A DNA stretch of 64,000 nt from Oceanobacillus neutriphilus (GTDB taxonomy: Bacteria > Bacillota > Bacilli > Bacillales > Amphibacillaceae): assembly GCF_014645515.1 (NCBI RefSeq), contig NZ_BMLW01000019.1:1-64000 (forward strand). The letters are read 5' to 3'. The translations under genes were made by a program, and so were the position numbers. The notes beneath the pieces are model-generated. The model was not told the DNA's origin and made no database searches. It worked only from the letters and a program-made list of their open reading frames with translations. Of this stretch, positions 52,235-59,954 are shown in pieces; position 1 is the first letter of the stretch; each line of letters begins with the position of its first letter.

Positions 52235-52606
52235 TCAGGCTTGAATTTTCTGTATTGAATCCATAAATACAATGTAACTACTGTAAAACGATATAAAGTC
52301 AGCAATCGGAGTAGCCAGCCATACTCCTAATAAACCAAGGAACTTCGGCAGAATATAAACAAGCGGAACCAGCAGGATTAGCTGTCTTAATAGGCTTAGG
52401 AAAATAGCTTTCCGAGCATTTCCAATATACTGAAAGAAGTTGGCTCCTATCATTTGAACACCAACGATTGACACCATACAACAGAAGATTCGCATACCAA
52501 ACGTTGCAGTCTCTAAGAATTTAGGATCGGTGCTCCCGCCAAATGCCGAAATAATATAGCTGCCAAAAATCTCAATGAACAGGAACATAAAGATGCAAAA
52601 AAGCAA
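52235..52606 (-). pseudogene. MATE-family transporter, C-terminal fragment
   Basis: LFIEIFGSYIISAFGGSTDP, then ATFGMRIFCCMVSIVGVQMI, GANFFQYIGNARKAIFLSLL and LPKFLGLLGVWLATPIADFI are the last four helices of a MATE pump (about 125 of ~450 residues). The open frame extends upstream to 52747, but that part is antisense to an IS66-like fragment and does not encode MATE sequence. The pump gene was cut at about 52606. Confidence 0.7.
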
Positions 52607-52618
52607 AGGGGTGTGCAC

Positions 52619-52792
52619 ATGGTCAAGGTGTTGCAGAAAATATCCGGCACATTCCGCGACCCAAAGGAAGCTGAGCTTTTTGGCAGGATTTGGGATTACA
52701 TTTCCACGTTGAAAAAGGAATCCCATTCTGTAATTGATGCTTTGCATTCAGTGATGACAGGGAAACCTTTCCTTCCCGATAAAAACAACTAA
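52619..52792 (+). mobile_element. IS66-like transposase, C-terminal fragment
   Basis: The frame HMVKVLQKISGTFRDPKEAE, LFGRIWDYISTLKKESHSVI and DALHSVMTGKPFLPDKNN to a TAA resembles the C-terminus of IS66-type transposases. It begins exactly where MATE similarity on the other strand ends, so this transposon fragment marks the break point. No terminal repeats were identified. Confidence 0.5.
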
Positions 52793-52874
52793 TAACCAAA
52801 GAAATTTACGCTTATAAGGGTGCATGAGCACCTCTTACTTGTGTTGCTTTTATAACAACACTCCACCTGAATAG

Positions 52875-53108
52875 TTACTCTTTTTCATTGACTCGTTCAA
52901 TTGAGACGATTTCATTTATATCATCGATATCTAAAGTTTCGGCAATTTTTATTATATAGTCGATATATATATATTCACGTCTACCGTTTGCGAGAAGACT
53001 TAACTTACCTTTGTCAATGTCAGCCTTAAGAGCAAGTTTTGATAGCGACCACCCTTTTTTTTCTAATAGTTCATGGATATGGATAACTAGTTTTCTTTCT
53101 TTATACAA
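52875..53108 (-). CDS. small XRE-family regulator, paralogue A
   Basis: 77 residues; TTG start with AAAGG 11 bases upstream. After KLVIHIHELLEKKGWSLSKL the HTH continues LALKADIDKGKLSLLANGRR and EYIYIDYIIKIAETLDIDDI. Length and the L-V-I-H-I-H-E-L start equal those of the gene at 53432, and both share a leader (AAAGG..CTGAT...TTG) and a possible operator. Probably a stand-alone DNA-binding protein. Target unknown. Confidence 0.8.
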   Translation of the reverse strand: MYKERKLVIHIHELLEKKGWSLSKLALKADIDKGKLSLLANGRREYIYIDYIIKIAETLDIDDINEIVSIERVNEKE

Positions 53109-53132
53109 ATAATCAGATCCTTTCGAAAAAAG

Positions 53133-53154
53133 TGTTGCGTATATAAGTATCGTA
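53133..53154. promoter_or_regulatory. shared upstream motif, copy before XRE A
   Basis: Begins TGTTGCGTATAT and ends CGTA. It agrees at 17 of 22 positions with 53674-53695 and lies at nearly the same distance (25 versus 21 bases) before the start codon of its gene. Confidence 0.45.
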
Positions 53155-53238
53155 GGCTATAATAAAACCAGAATCGTTGCCTCTGTGGTCAACAATTCGT
53201 AAAATAGTAGCGTTATTTCTAATAACTGAAAGGAGTTC

Positions 53239-53424
53239 ATGAGGAAGATTCTGCAGGTTTTTAGTCATAATGCGGTTGCTGTGGAAAGTGTTGATGGGGA
53301 AACAGAGATTTTAGTTGGAAAGGGAATCGGCTTTAATAAACGAAAGGGGGATTGGATAAATAGAAACGTTGCCTCAAGAGTTTTTGTAGAAAGTGAGAGA
53401 CAGCGAGTTGTAGAGAAAGGATAG
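53239..53424 (+). CDS. lone CAT RNA-binding domain (BglG/LicT-type antiterminator start)
   Basis: 61 residues; ATG right after AAAGGAGTTC. MRKILQVFSHNAVAVESVDG, ETEILVGKGIGFNKRKGDWI and ASRVFVESERQ match the ~55-residue co-antiterminator RNA-binding domain that opens BglG/LicT proteins. Both PRD domains, which carry the phosphorylated His residues, are missing: a TAG stop and unrelated DNA follow. It could be a truncated relic or a constitutively active RNA-binding protein. No RAT-like target or PTS gene is nearby. Confidence 0.75.
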   Translation: MRKILQVFSHNAVAVESVDGETEILVGKGIGFNKRKGDWINRNVASRVFVESERQRVVEKG

Positions 53425-53431
53425 AAACTAC

Positions 53432-53653
53432 TTACTTTTCTTCAATTGTGAGGATTTCTCTAATATCAGTGATGTTTAGGGTCTCGGCAATACGAACGAT
53501 GTATTCAATATTGACACGTTGGCGTTTTCCACTAGCAAGTTCGCTTAATCTGGCGATATCGATGTCTGCTTGTCTGGAAAGTTCTCGCAAAGACATATTG
53601 TGTTTTTGAGTTAGTTCATGGATATGGATAACCAGTTTTTTCTCAGTGAACAA
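53432..53653 (-). CDS. small XRE-family regulator, paralogue B
   Basis: 73 residues from TTG 53653, chosen over the ATG at 53671 because AAAGG.CTGATCAAC precedes it just as in paralogue A. KLVIHIHELTQKHNMSLREL, SRQADIDIARLSELASGKRQ and VNIEYIVRIAETLNITDIRE form the HTH. It ends 7 bases from the stop of the CAT-domain gene on the other strand. Closely resembles XRE A, so the two arose by duplication around the CAT gene. Confidence 0.8.
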   Translation of the reverse strand: MFTEKKLVIHIHELTQKHNMSLRELSRQADIDIARLSELASGKRQRVNIEYIVRIAETLNITDIREILTIEEK

Positions 53654-53673
53654 GTTGATCAGACCTTTCATGG

Positions 53674-53704
53674 TGTTGTGTATATGAATAGCATATGATA
53701 CAAC
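53674..53704. promoter_or_regulatory. shared upstream motif and dyad before XRE B
   Basis: TGTTGTGTATATG is followed by CATATGATACAAC, giving a near-palindrome (GTTGT.TATATG / CATAT.ATACAAC). The first 22 bases match the motif at 53133. A candidate autoregulatory site of the XRE pair. Confidence 0.5.
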
Positions 53705-54238
53705 TTGATACGAAGTGTTACTTATTTAGCAAACAAAATTTGATTGTATTGTTTTTTATTTTGAATTTGTATTGTTTACGAGAATTGAATAATGGGGAGT
53801 AACTAGTTTTATAGGCTTAACCCAAATTTTTCTTCAGCTTTGGTTGGAGAAAGGTTTGGGTTTTCTTGTTTGTCAATTTTTTATGAGGCGGAAGTGGCTC
53901 TATAATTTTCATAAAGTTCCTGAAGAAATTATACTGCCAGTAACTTTAAAGATAAGAGAATCCACAATTTAGAATCTTTAATTGTATTCTTTCTTTCTTT
54001 ATTGATTTAAGTATGAAACCGATTCATACCCAGAAATAGTTCTTCAAAATGAAGGAGGTGTTCGGAATGTGATAAATAGAAAGAAAAATTATGGATAATT
54101 CTGTTATGTTGTAAAAATCATAAGCTCTCGGAATTACTTAAGTGAAATCATCCGAATTTCCAAAACTTCAGTGGAATCTGTCGGGTAGGTTGTTATTTTC
54201 ATCGTGTTTTCAAAAAAAGTACACCAAATAATATTCAA
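53705..54238. other. intergenic, one terminator and a start-stop ribosome site
   Basis: 534 bases without a supported gene. It contains the stem-loop at 53819-53861 and, at 54052-54072, a perfect AAGGAGGTG followed after 6 bases by ATG TGA. Several bases of weak LacI-like coding DNA may precede 54239. Confidence 0.45.
53819..53861 (+). terminator. hairpin terminator without an adjacent plus-strand gene
   Basis: AACCCAAA and TTTGGGTT pair, extended by TC/GA-rich bases, and are followed by TTCTTGTTTG. It was perhaps once the end of a longer antiterminator-controlled gene. Confidence 0.6.
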
Positions 54239-54436
54239 ATGTCTTCCATATTTGAACCAGAACTTACAACAGTGCCTCAACCAACACCAGAAATTGGTAG
54301 AATTGCCATGGAGCTGTTTCTTAGTTTGAGTTTGATAAGAAATCGGAAAATGACAAAGAAACAGCTTGTTCTTGAAAGAGAATTAATTGTACGTCAATCT
54401 TGTCTTGTGGAGAAAAAGCTTTGCAAAAAAATGTAA
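54239..54436 (+). pseudogene. LacI-family repressor, C-terminal remnant
   Basis: SSIFEPELTTVPQPTPEIGR then IAMELFLSLSLI and LVLERELIVRQSC are the last ~60 residues of a LacI/GalR repressor (the T-T-V-x-Q-P motif and the E-L-I-V-R-x-S end). The DNA-binding domain and most of the sugar domain are missing, and there is no ribosome site before the ATG. It lies just upstream of the sugar operon it probably once controlled. Confidence 0.75.
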
Positions 54437-54447
54437 TCGATTACATT
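54430..54447. promoter_or_regulatory. perfect 18-bp palindrome, LacI-family operator or cre site
   Basis: AATGTAATCGATTACATT is a perfect palindrome with the central C-G of LacI/CcpA sites and fits the loose cre consensus (WTGNAANCGNWNNCW). It overlaps the end of the repressor remnant and lies about 300 bases before the oxidoreductase gene. Half of it recurs at 56399. Confidence 0.65.
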
Positions 54448-54532
54448 AAAGTTTCAAAAGAATTATGTTCTTGACTTCAATTTCAGTATGGTCAAACTAA
54501 AAAAAAACATGTACATACATGAGAGAGTTTTC

Positions 54533-54646
54533 ATGATTGGTAGTAAATCCACCGGGAAAGGGTTAACCGATACACTTTCAAATGTAACAGTAAGCATGCC
54601 TGTTGTGTATTCAAACTATTTGCTAGCACCACGCAAAGATATGTGA
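54533..54646 (+). CDS. 37-residue ORF, doubtful
   Basis: ATG with GAGAGAG upstream; MIGSKSTGKGLTDTLSNVTV then SMPVVYSNYLLAPRKDM. Not recognised; may be a remnant of a larger gene or chance. Confidence 0.25.
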   Translation: MIGSKSTGKGLTDTLSNVTVSMPVVYSNYLLAPRKDM

Positions 54647-54745
54647 AAAATTTAAACAAGACTATTTTATATTGCTTCTTATTAATCCAGGATTTTTATA
54701 TGACAGGTGTGGAAGTAAGTATTAGTGATTTCATGGAGGAGAAGA

Positions 54746-55855
54746 ATGAATATGAGAAAAGTAAAAGTTGGAATTATTGGTTGTGGAAATATTAGTCCAA
54801 TCTATTTTCAAGCAGGGGAAAAGTTTGACATTCTTGATATTGTTGCTTGTGCAGATTTGACTTTGTCAAAGGCAAAGAAGAGATCTGAGGAATTTAATGT
54901 TCCAAGAGCATGTACCGTTGATGAACTCTTATCAGATCCTGAAATAGAGATGGTGGTCAACTTAACAAATCCGGAAGCTCATTCAGAGGTGCATTTAAAG
55001 ACCTTGGAAGCTGGTAAACATACTTATGGAGAAAAACCTTTAGCAACTGAACTGGAGGATGCTGAAAAGATCCTTTCTTTGGCGAAGGAGAAGGGATTGT
55101 TGGTTGGCACGGCTCCAGACACCTTTTTAGGAGGGGGGATACAAACGTGTAGAAAGTTGATTGATGATGGGTGGATTGGTGAACCAATTGCCGCAACAGC
55201 ATTTATGATGTCTTATGGTCCAGAAAGTTGGCATCCAAACCCCGGTTTCCTGTATAAAAAAGGCGCTGGGCCTATGTTTGATATGGGTCCATATTATTTG
55301 ACGGCGCTAATCAATCTAATTGGACCGGTACAACGTCTTTCCGGGTCAGTGAGAGCAACATTCCCGGAGAGGACTATTACAAATGAGCTTGATTACGGCA
55401 AAAAGATTCCAGTTGAAACACCTACCCATATCGCGGGTGTGTTCGAATTCCAAAATGGTGCTATTGGGACAATCATCACAAGCTTTGATGTATGGGGAAC
55501 CAAAACACCGCATATTGAAATTTATGGAACAACTGGGACGTTAATTGTACCCGATCCAAATGCCTTCGGTGGTCCAGTAAGTGTAAAAAGGCAGGATTAT
55601 GAGGATTTTGTGAACATACCACTAACTCATGGTTTCTCCGAGAATAGCAGAGGACTGGGACTCCTGGATATGGTGTATGCCATTCTAAATAATAGAGCGC
55701 ACCGTGCAAATGGGCAAATAGGTTATCATGTTTTGGAACTGATGCATGGATTCCATATAGCATCAAATGAGAGCAAATATTATGAAGTAAAAAGTACATG
55801 TGAAAAACCTGCATCCTTGCCAATGAATTTTTTGAAAAATTCATTGGAAATATAA
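54746..55855 (+). CDS. Gfo/Idh/MocA-family oxidoreductase
   Basis: 369 residues from ATG 54746, with ATGGAGGAG at ideal spacing. The N-terminal VKVGIIGCGNISPIYFQAGE is the dinucleotide motif; TLEAGKHTYGEKPLATELED has the E-K-P catalytic Lys; FDMGPYYLTALINLIGPVQR supplies the H-like D-x-x-x-Y/H region, with Asp-Met-Gly-Pro-Tyr in place of the usual D-x-G-x-H. Such enzymes oxidise sugars or inositols, often at C3, with NAD(P). First gene of the putative glycoside locus. Confidence 0.88.
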   Translation: MNMRKVKVGIIGCGNISPIYFQAGEKFDILDIVACADLTLSKAKKRSEEFNVPRACTVDELLSDPEIEMVVNLTNPEAHSEVHLKTLEAGKHTYGEKPLATELEDAEKILSLAKEKGLLVGTAPDTFLGGGIQTCRKLIDDGWIGEPIAATAFMMSYGPESWHPNPGFLYKKGAGPMFDMGPYYLTALINLIGPVQRLSGSVRATFPERTITNELDYGKKIPVETPTHIAGVFEFQNGAIGTIITSFDVWGTKTPHIEIYGTTGTLIVPDPNAFGGPVSVKRQDYEDFVNIPLTHGFSENSRGLGLLDMVYAILNNRAHRANGQIGYHVLELMHGFHIASNESKYYEVKSTCEKPASLPMNFLKNSLEI

Positions 55856-55920
55856 TTTTTTAACTTTAGAAATATTAAGAGGTATTTTAAACAAGGTACA
55901 GCAGATAAGGGGGATTTAAT

Positions 55921-56298
55921 ATGTTATATACCGGTATTCATCACGTTTCTTTAGTGGTAATGCAACTGGATCGTTCAAAATACTTTTACGGAGACATTCT
56001 TGGTTTTAAAAATATCGAGCGCCCGGATTTTGACACGGATGGTGCATGGTATCAAGTAGGCAGTACCCAGGTACATTTAATCGTTTATCCAGAAGGAAAG
56101 ACGCTCCGCGGAACGTCTAAATTGGATAAAGATGACGGTCATTTTGCTGTTCAAGTTGACGATATTGACGCATTAATTGAGCGTATGGATAGGTACGGTG
56201 TTCCGCTATTAATCGTTCAAGCGGAGAATGTAGGCGGTCAACGTGTTTATGTTAATGATCCAGATGGTAATTTAATTGAGTTTAAGGGCTCAGAATAA
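55921..56298 (+). CDS. VOC-family (glyoxalase-fold) protein
   Basis: 125 residues. TGIHHVSLVVMQLDRSKYFY has the first metal His, TQVHLIVYPEGKTLRG the second, GHFAVQVDDID the third and NDPDGNLIEFKG the metal Glu, so the metal site is complete. Members are lyases, isomerases or dioxygenases; here it may isomerise or protect a sugar-derived dicarbonyl or enediol. 65 bases after the oxidoreductase. ATG after TAAGGGGGAT. Confidence 0.85.
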   Translation: MLYTGIHHVSLVVMQLDRSKYFYGDILGFKNIERPDFDTDGAWYQVGSTQVHLIVYPEGKTLRGTSKLDKDDGHFAVQVDDIDALIERMDRYGVPLLIVQAENVGGQRVYVNDPDGNLIEFKGSE

Positions 56299-56398
56299 AG
56301 GTTGCTAGAAATTTAAGTAAATAGAGGTTTTTAACAAATTTATCTAATTTTTAAATATTTAAATAGTTATAAATTGAAGTTTTTGATCTTTGCCAGAA

Positions 56399-56412
56399 AT
56401 CGATTACATTAG
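56399..56412. promoter_or_regulatory. half-conserved copy of the LacI-type palindrome
   Basis: AAATCGATTACATT matches the right part of 54430-54447 but has a changed left end. It is 121 bases before the solute-binding protein gene, suggesting common control of both transcripts. Confidence 0.45.
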
Positions 56413-56532
56413 TGTTTTGATGTAAGTTATGGATAATATATGTAAGTTCTTAGAAGAATTAGATAGTTGTGGTAATAGTTTTGTATTGTTTTTGTTATAA
56501 CTATAATCTTCAAAAAAATGGAGGGATTTTAA

Positions 56533-57834
56533 GTGAAAAAATCATTACTTTTAGTTTGTTCGATTGTTACTTTATTCTTAACAACAGCTTGTGGGGGTGG
56601 AGCTATAACGAATGAAAAGGTAGAAAAATCGTCAGATAATAAAGATGACGAAATTATTTTAGAACTCTGGCATACTTATACTGGTGGTACTAAATTAGAT
56701 GTAATAAATAATGCGATAGAGCGTTTTGAGGCTGATAACCCTGGTGTGAAAGTGAAGTCCACTACCACAAGAAATGATAATTTTAAACAACAAATGACTG
56801 TTGCAATGACTGGAGGGGATCCACCTGATGTCTTCCTTAATTATGGTGGGGATTGGTTAGGAGAATTTGTTGATGGAGACAAGATAATCGATTTATCTGA
56901 AGATGGTGTTGATACTGAACGTTTCTTAGAAATGACTTTAGAGAGCTCTCAATTTAATGGCGGTCAATATGGTTTACCACTGGGTTTAACTTTACATCTG
57001 ACTTTCTATAATAAAGATATATTTGAAAAACTGCATTTGGAAGCTCCTGAGACATATAGTGATCTCTTAAATACTATAGACGTCTTGAAAGAAAATGAGT
57101 ATATTCCGTATGCATTTGCTAATCAGACAAGTTGGCCGGGAAGTTTTTATTATATGTACCTTGTAGATCGAATTGCCGGAGAGGACCTATTTAAAGAGGC
57201 AATAGAAGGGAATGAGAGTTTTGAAAATGAAGCTTTTGTTAAAGCAGGAGAATATATTAAAGAGTTAGTTGAAGCAGATGCTTTTAATCCAGGATTTAAT
57301 GGTTTTCCGCCAGATTCCGGACATGCCAGGCAGTTAATATATACAGAGCAAGCAGTGATGTTGATGATGAATACCAATTTTCTAGATAATGCAAAGGAAG
57401 AATTTTCAGAAATTGTTGAAAAATTGGATTTCTTTTCATTTCCTGCATTGGAGGAAGGGAAAGGAGACGTAAATAATTTGAATGGAGCCACATCACCAGT
57501 TTTTTCTGCTTATAGTGGTTCCGACCATCCTGATTTGGCTGCCGAACTTATAGAATATTTAACAAGCAAAGAGACAGCTCAAGAATGGGTTGACTTGACA
57601 AATGAGCTTTCCGCTATAGAAGGAATTAGAACCGATGATCCCGTTTTTCAAAAGTTAAGTGATTATGCTGAAAAGGCAGATTTCATTCAAATGCCTTATG
57701 ACCAAACTTTACCCCCATCATTGGCTCAAGTACATCTTGATACATTACAAGAAATCTTTGGTTTGAGCATGACTCCAGAAGAAGCTGCAAAACAGATGGA
57801 GGTAGAAGCTGAAAAAATTCGAAGTAGAAAGTAA
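56533..57834 (+). CDS. sugar ABC transporter solute-binding lipoprotein (family 1)
   Basis: 433 residues. The lipoprotein signal MKKSLLLVCSIVTLFLTTAC ends in the lipobox L-T-T-A-C. LELWHTYTGGTKLDVINNAI and MTGGDPPDVFLNYGGDWLGE are typical of family 1 binding proteins for oligosaccharides and polyols. It hands its sugar to the permeases that follow. A hairpin and a palindrome after the gene would favour higher levels of this protein than of the permeases. Confidence 0.92.
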   Translation: MKKSLLLVCSIVTLFLTTACGGGAITNEKVEKSSDNKDDEIILELWHTYTGGTKLDVINNAIERFEADNPGVKVKSTTTRNDNFKQQMTVAMTGGDPPDVFLNYGGDWLGEFVDGDKIIDLSEDGVDTERFLEMTLESSQFNGGQYGLPLGLTLHLTFYNKDIFEKLHLEAPETYSDLLNTIDVLKENEYIPYAFANQTSWPGSFYYMYLVDRIAGEDLFKEAIEGNESFENEAFVKAGEYIKELVEADAFNPGFNGFPPDSGHARQLIYTEQAVMLMMNTNFLDNAKEEFSEIVEKLDFFSFPALEEGKGDVNNLNGATSPVFSAYSGSDHPDLAAELIEYLTSKETAQEWVDLTNELSAIEGIRTDDPVFQKLSDYAEKADFIQMPYDQTLPPSLAQVHLDTLQEIFGLSMTPEEAAKQMEVEAEKIRSRK

Positions 57835-57841
57835 AAAATAA

Positions 57842-57866
57842 AAGGGCTTTTTAAAAGAAAGCCCTT
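57842..57866 (+). terminator. attenuating stem-loop after the binding protein gene
   Basis: AAGGGCTTT and AAAGCCCTT pair around TTAAAAG, followed by ACGATT rather than a T-run; typical of partial terminators or mRNA stabilisers behind binding-protein genes. Confidence 0.6.
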
Positions 57867-57873
57867 ACGATTC

Positions 57874-57925
57874 GGTACTGCACCCCAAGTGTTAGATTTT
57901 TATTCTAACTTCTGGGGGCACTACC
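57874..57925. repeat. 52-bp palindrome with IS3-like ends
   Basis: The left arm GGTACTGCACCCCAAGTG is followed by TTAGA, the right arm TCTAACTTCTGGGGG by CACTACC, with TTTTTAT between. The arms look like two head-to-head IS3-family terminal repeats (TGCACCCCAAAAGTTAGA type) with nothing left inside. It sits within the transporter operon and could act as a second attenuator. Confidence 0.55.
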
Positions 57926-57946
57926 TTCTAGGGGGAAAGATTTAAT

Positions 57947-58870
57947 ATGTCGAAAAGTCGTGTGCTTAAACAAAATTTGGACAAAAACAAAAAGGGTACA
58001 AATAAATGGACCATTCTATGGTTTGTTTTACCAGCTTTATTAATTTATGTGGTTTATACTTTATACCCTATAATAGCAACTTTTAATTATAGTTTATTAG
58101 ATTGGAATGGTGCAAGTGGAATAAGTGAGTTTGTGGGTATACAAAACTATATTAATTTATTTGCAGATTCTAGTTTTTGGCAAGCGTTAGAAAATAACAT
58201 GCTACTTGTTGTTGTATCAGTTTTTATTCAAATCCCACTTGGTCTAGTGATGGCATTAGTTTTGTTTTCTGATGTGTATGGGAAAAGACTTCTAAATGTG
58301 GTTTTCTTTCTCCCTTACTTGATGTCTACTATCGCTATAGGCTTATTATGGGTTTACCTTTATTCACCGGAAAGTGGACCAATTAATAAAATAGCTACTT
58401 TTTTAGGATTAGGGGATTTTGAATGGCTTGGTAATGCTGATTTAGCTATGCTTGCGGTACTTATAGTTATTATATGGCAGTTTTCACCTTTCTATATGAT
58501 TTTGTTTAAAGCGGCAATCGTAGGTATTCCAGAGGAATTATATGAAGCAGCTAAAATAGATGGAGCTAGTAGTACACAACAGTTTTTTTTCGTAACCTTT
58601 CCAGCCTTAATACCTACGATTGTTAGTTCGTCAGTTTTGGCTGTTGTTGGGTCATTAAAATCCTTTGATATCATCTATATAATGACCGGAGGAGGACCTG
58701 GAAATGCTACTGAAATACTAGGTACTTATATGTATAAACAAGGTTTTGTAAATTTAAATATGGGATATGCGAGTACAATAGCAGCAGTAATGTTTATTAT
58801 TGCTTTTATTGCCGTGGTAATTATCCAATTAATTGACTATCTTCGCAAAAAGAAAGGAGTGTTTTTATGA
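57947..58870 (+). CDS. sugar ABC permease, MalF/UgpA type
   Basis: 307 residues, six membrane helices. A basic N-terminal tail (KQNLDKNKKGTNKW) precedes helix 1. The EAA coupling loop ELYEAAKIDGASSTQQFFFV lies at ~200. ATG follows AGGGGGAAAG. The downstream permease overlaps by 4 bases (ATGA). No ATPase gene is present; such operons usually borrow an MsmX-type ATPase from elsewhere. Confidence 0.9.
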   Translation: MSKSRVLKQNLDKNKKGTNKWTILWFVLPALLIYVVYTLYPIIATFNYSLLDWNGASGISEFVGIQNYINLFADSSFWQALENNMLLVVVSVFIQIPLGLVMALVLFSDVYGKRLLNVVFFLPYLMSTIAIGLLWVYLYSPESGPINKIATFLGLGDFEWLGNADLAMLAVLIVIIWQFSPFYMILFKAAIVGIPEELYEAAKIDGASSTQQFFFVTFPALIPTIVSSSVLAVVGSLKSFDIIYIMTGGGPGNATEILGTYMYKQGFVNLNMGYASTIAAVMFIIAFIAVVIIQLIDYLRKKKGVFL

Positions 58871-59697
58871 AACTCATAAATCTACCCAAGAAGATATGTC
58901 TGTATATATTAGTGATTGGAATATTATTGTTTACTGGATATCCATTTGTTTATATGATTATGACCTCGTTTAAGAGTATGAAGGGGTTCTTCCTAGATCC
59001 ATTTTCGCTTTTTTCGGGTAGTTTAACGCTTGAAAACTATAGTACAGTATTTGATATGGGGATAGGAAGTTATTTTACCAACAGTCTTATTATAACTGTA
59101 TTATCTGTATTATTAGTAGTATTTATAAGCGCTTTAGCAAGCTATCCACTTAGTAGAATAAAGTTCAAATTAAATAGACCTTTATTTTTATTGTTTATAG
59201 CAGGTATGATGGTACCCATGCATGCTACCTTAATCCCTATTTTTCTTTTGACACAAAATATGGGTTTATATGATTCTTTAACAGCTTTGTTAGGTCCTTA
59301 TATTGCGTTTAGTCTACCAATCTCCATCTTTATATTAACACAATTTATGGGAGAACTTCCAAAAGAGTTAGAAGAAGCAGCACAATTAGATGGAGCTAAT
59401 CATTGGAATATCTTTTGGAAAATATTGTTTCCTAATTTAGCACCAGCAATTTCCACAATAGTAATATATAACTTTTTATATTTGTGGACGGAATTTATAT
59501 TTGCATTAACTTTAATAACTGATACAGGTAGTATGACCTTACCATTAGGTCTTCAAGACTTCTATGGGGAATTTACGGTTAATGTACCGGGATTAATGGC
59601 AGCTCTTGTGTTAGCTAGTTTGCCAGTTATTGCTGTATTTATTATAGCACAAGAACGTGTAGTTAAAGGATTAACTGGAGGCTCGGTAAAAGGCTAA
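58867..59697 (+). CDS. sugar ABC permease, MalG/UgpE type
   Basis: 276 residues, six membrane helices. The EAA loop is ELEEAAQLDGANHWNIFWKI at ~175, with a further PLGLQDFYGEFTVNVPGLMA late segment. Translationally coupled to the first permease; AAAGGAG is just upstream. Last gene before a palindromic repeat that may separate the transporter from the isomerase gene. Confidence 0.9.
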   Translation: MKLINLPKKICLYILVIGILLFTGYPFVYMIMTSFKSMKGFFLDPFSLFSGSLTLENYSTVFDMGIGSYFTNSLIITVLSVLLVVFISALASYPLSRIKFKLNRPLFLLFIAGMMVPMHATLIPIFLLTQNMGLYDSLTALLGPYIAFSLPISIFILTQFMGELPKELEEAAQLDGANHWNIFWKILFPNLAPAISTIVIYNFLYLWTEFIFALTLITDTGSMTLPLGLQDFYGEFTVNVPGLMAALVLASLPVIAVFIIAQERVVKGLTGGSVKG

Positions 59698-59764
59698 ATA
59701 CAGGCAAGTAAACGACTTAAAAAGTGTAAGTGTAGTAATTAACAAATAACTATCTTTATAGAGG

Positions 59765-59913
59765 ATGTTCAAAAAGTCCAATAAAGATGACACGGCGAAT
59801 TTCTGCGTTGGCAAGCGTTTTCCGTTACTCACGTATTATGTAGCATACGCTCCGTTCGGAAAACGCTATCCGCCTTGAACTTCTTGGTCCTATTTATCGG
59901 ACTTTTTGAACAC
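59765..59913. repeat. ~149-bp palindromic repeat, Bacillaceae type
   Basis: Outer arms GTTCAAAAAGTCC (59767) and GGACTTTTTGAAC (59899) are perfect; inner arms AAGCGTTTTCCG and CGGAAAACGCT pair at the tip. This GTTCAAAAAGTCC...GGACTTTTTGAAC unit resembles dispersed repeats in other Bacillaceae. It could terminate the permease transcript or be a MITE. Confidence 0.7.
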
Positions 59914-59954
59914 ACACTTATAGGAAATAAATTTTATCAATGGGAGGATATACA

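Noticed and set aside
52607-52747. Upstream extension of the MATE fragment as coding
   Set aside because: This part is antisense to the IS66-like fragment and does not resemble MATE proteins.
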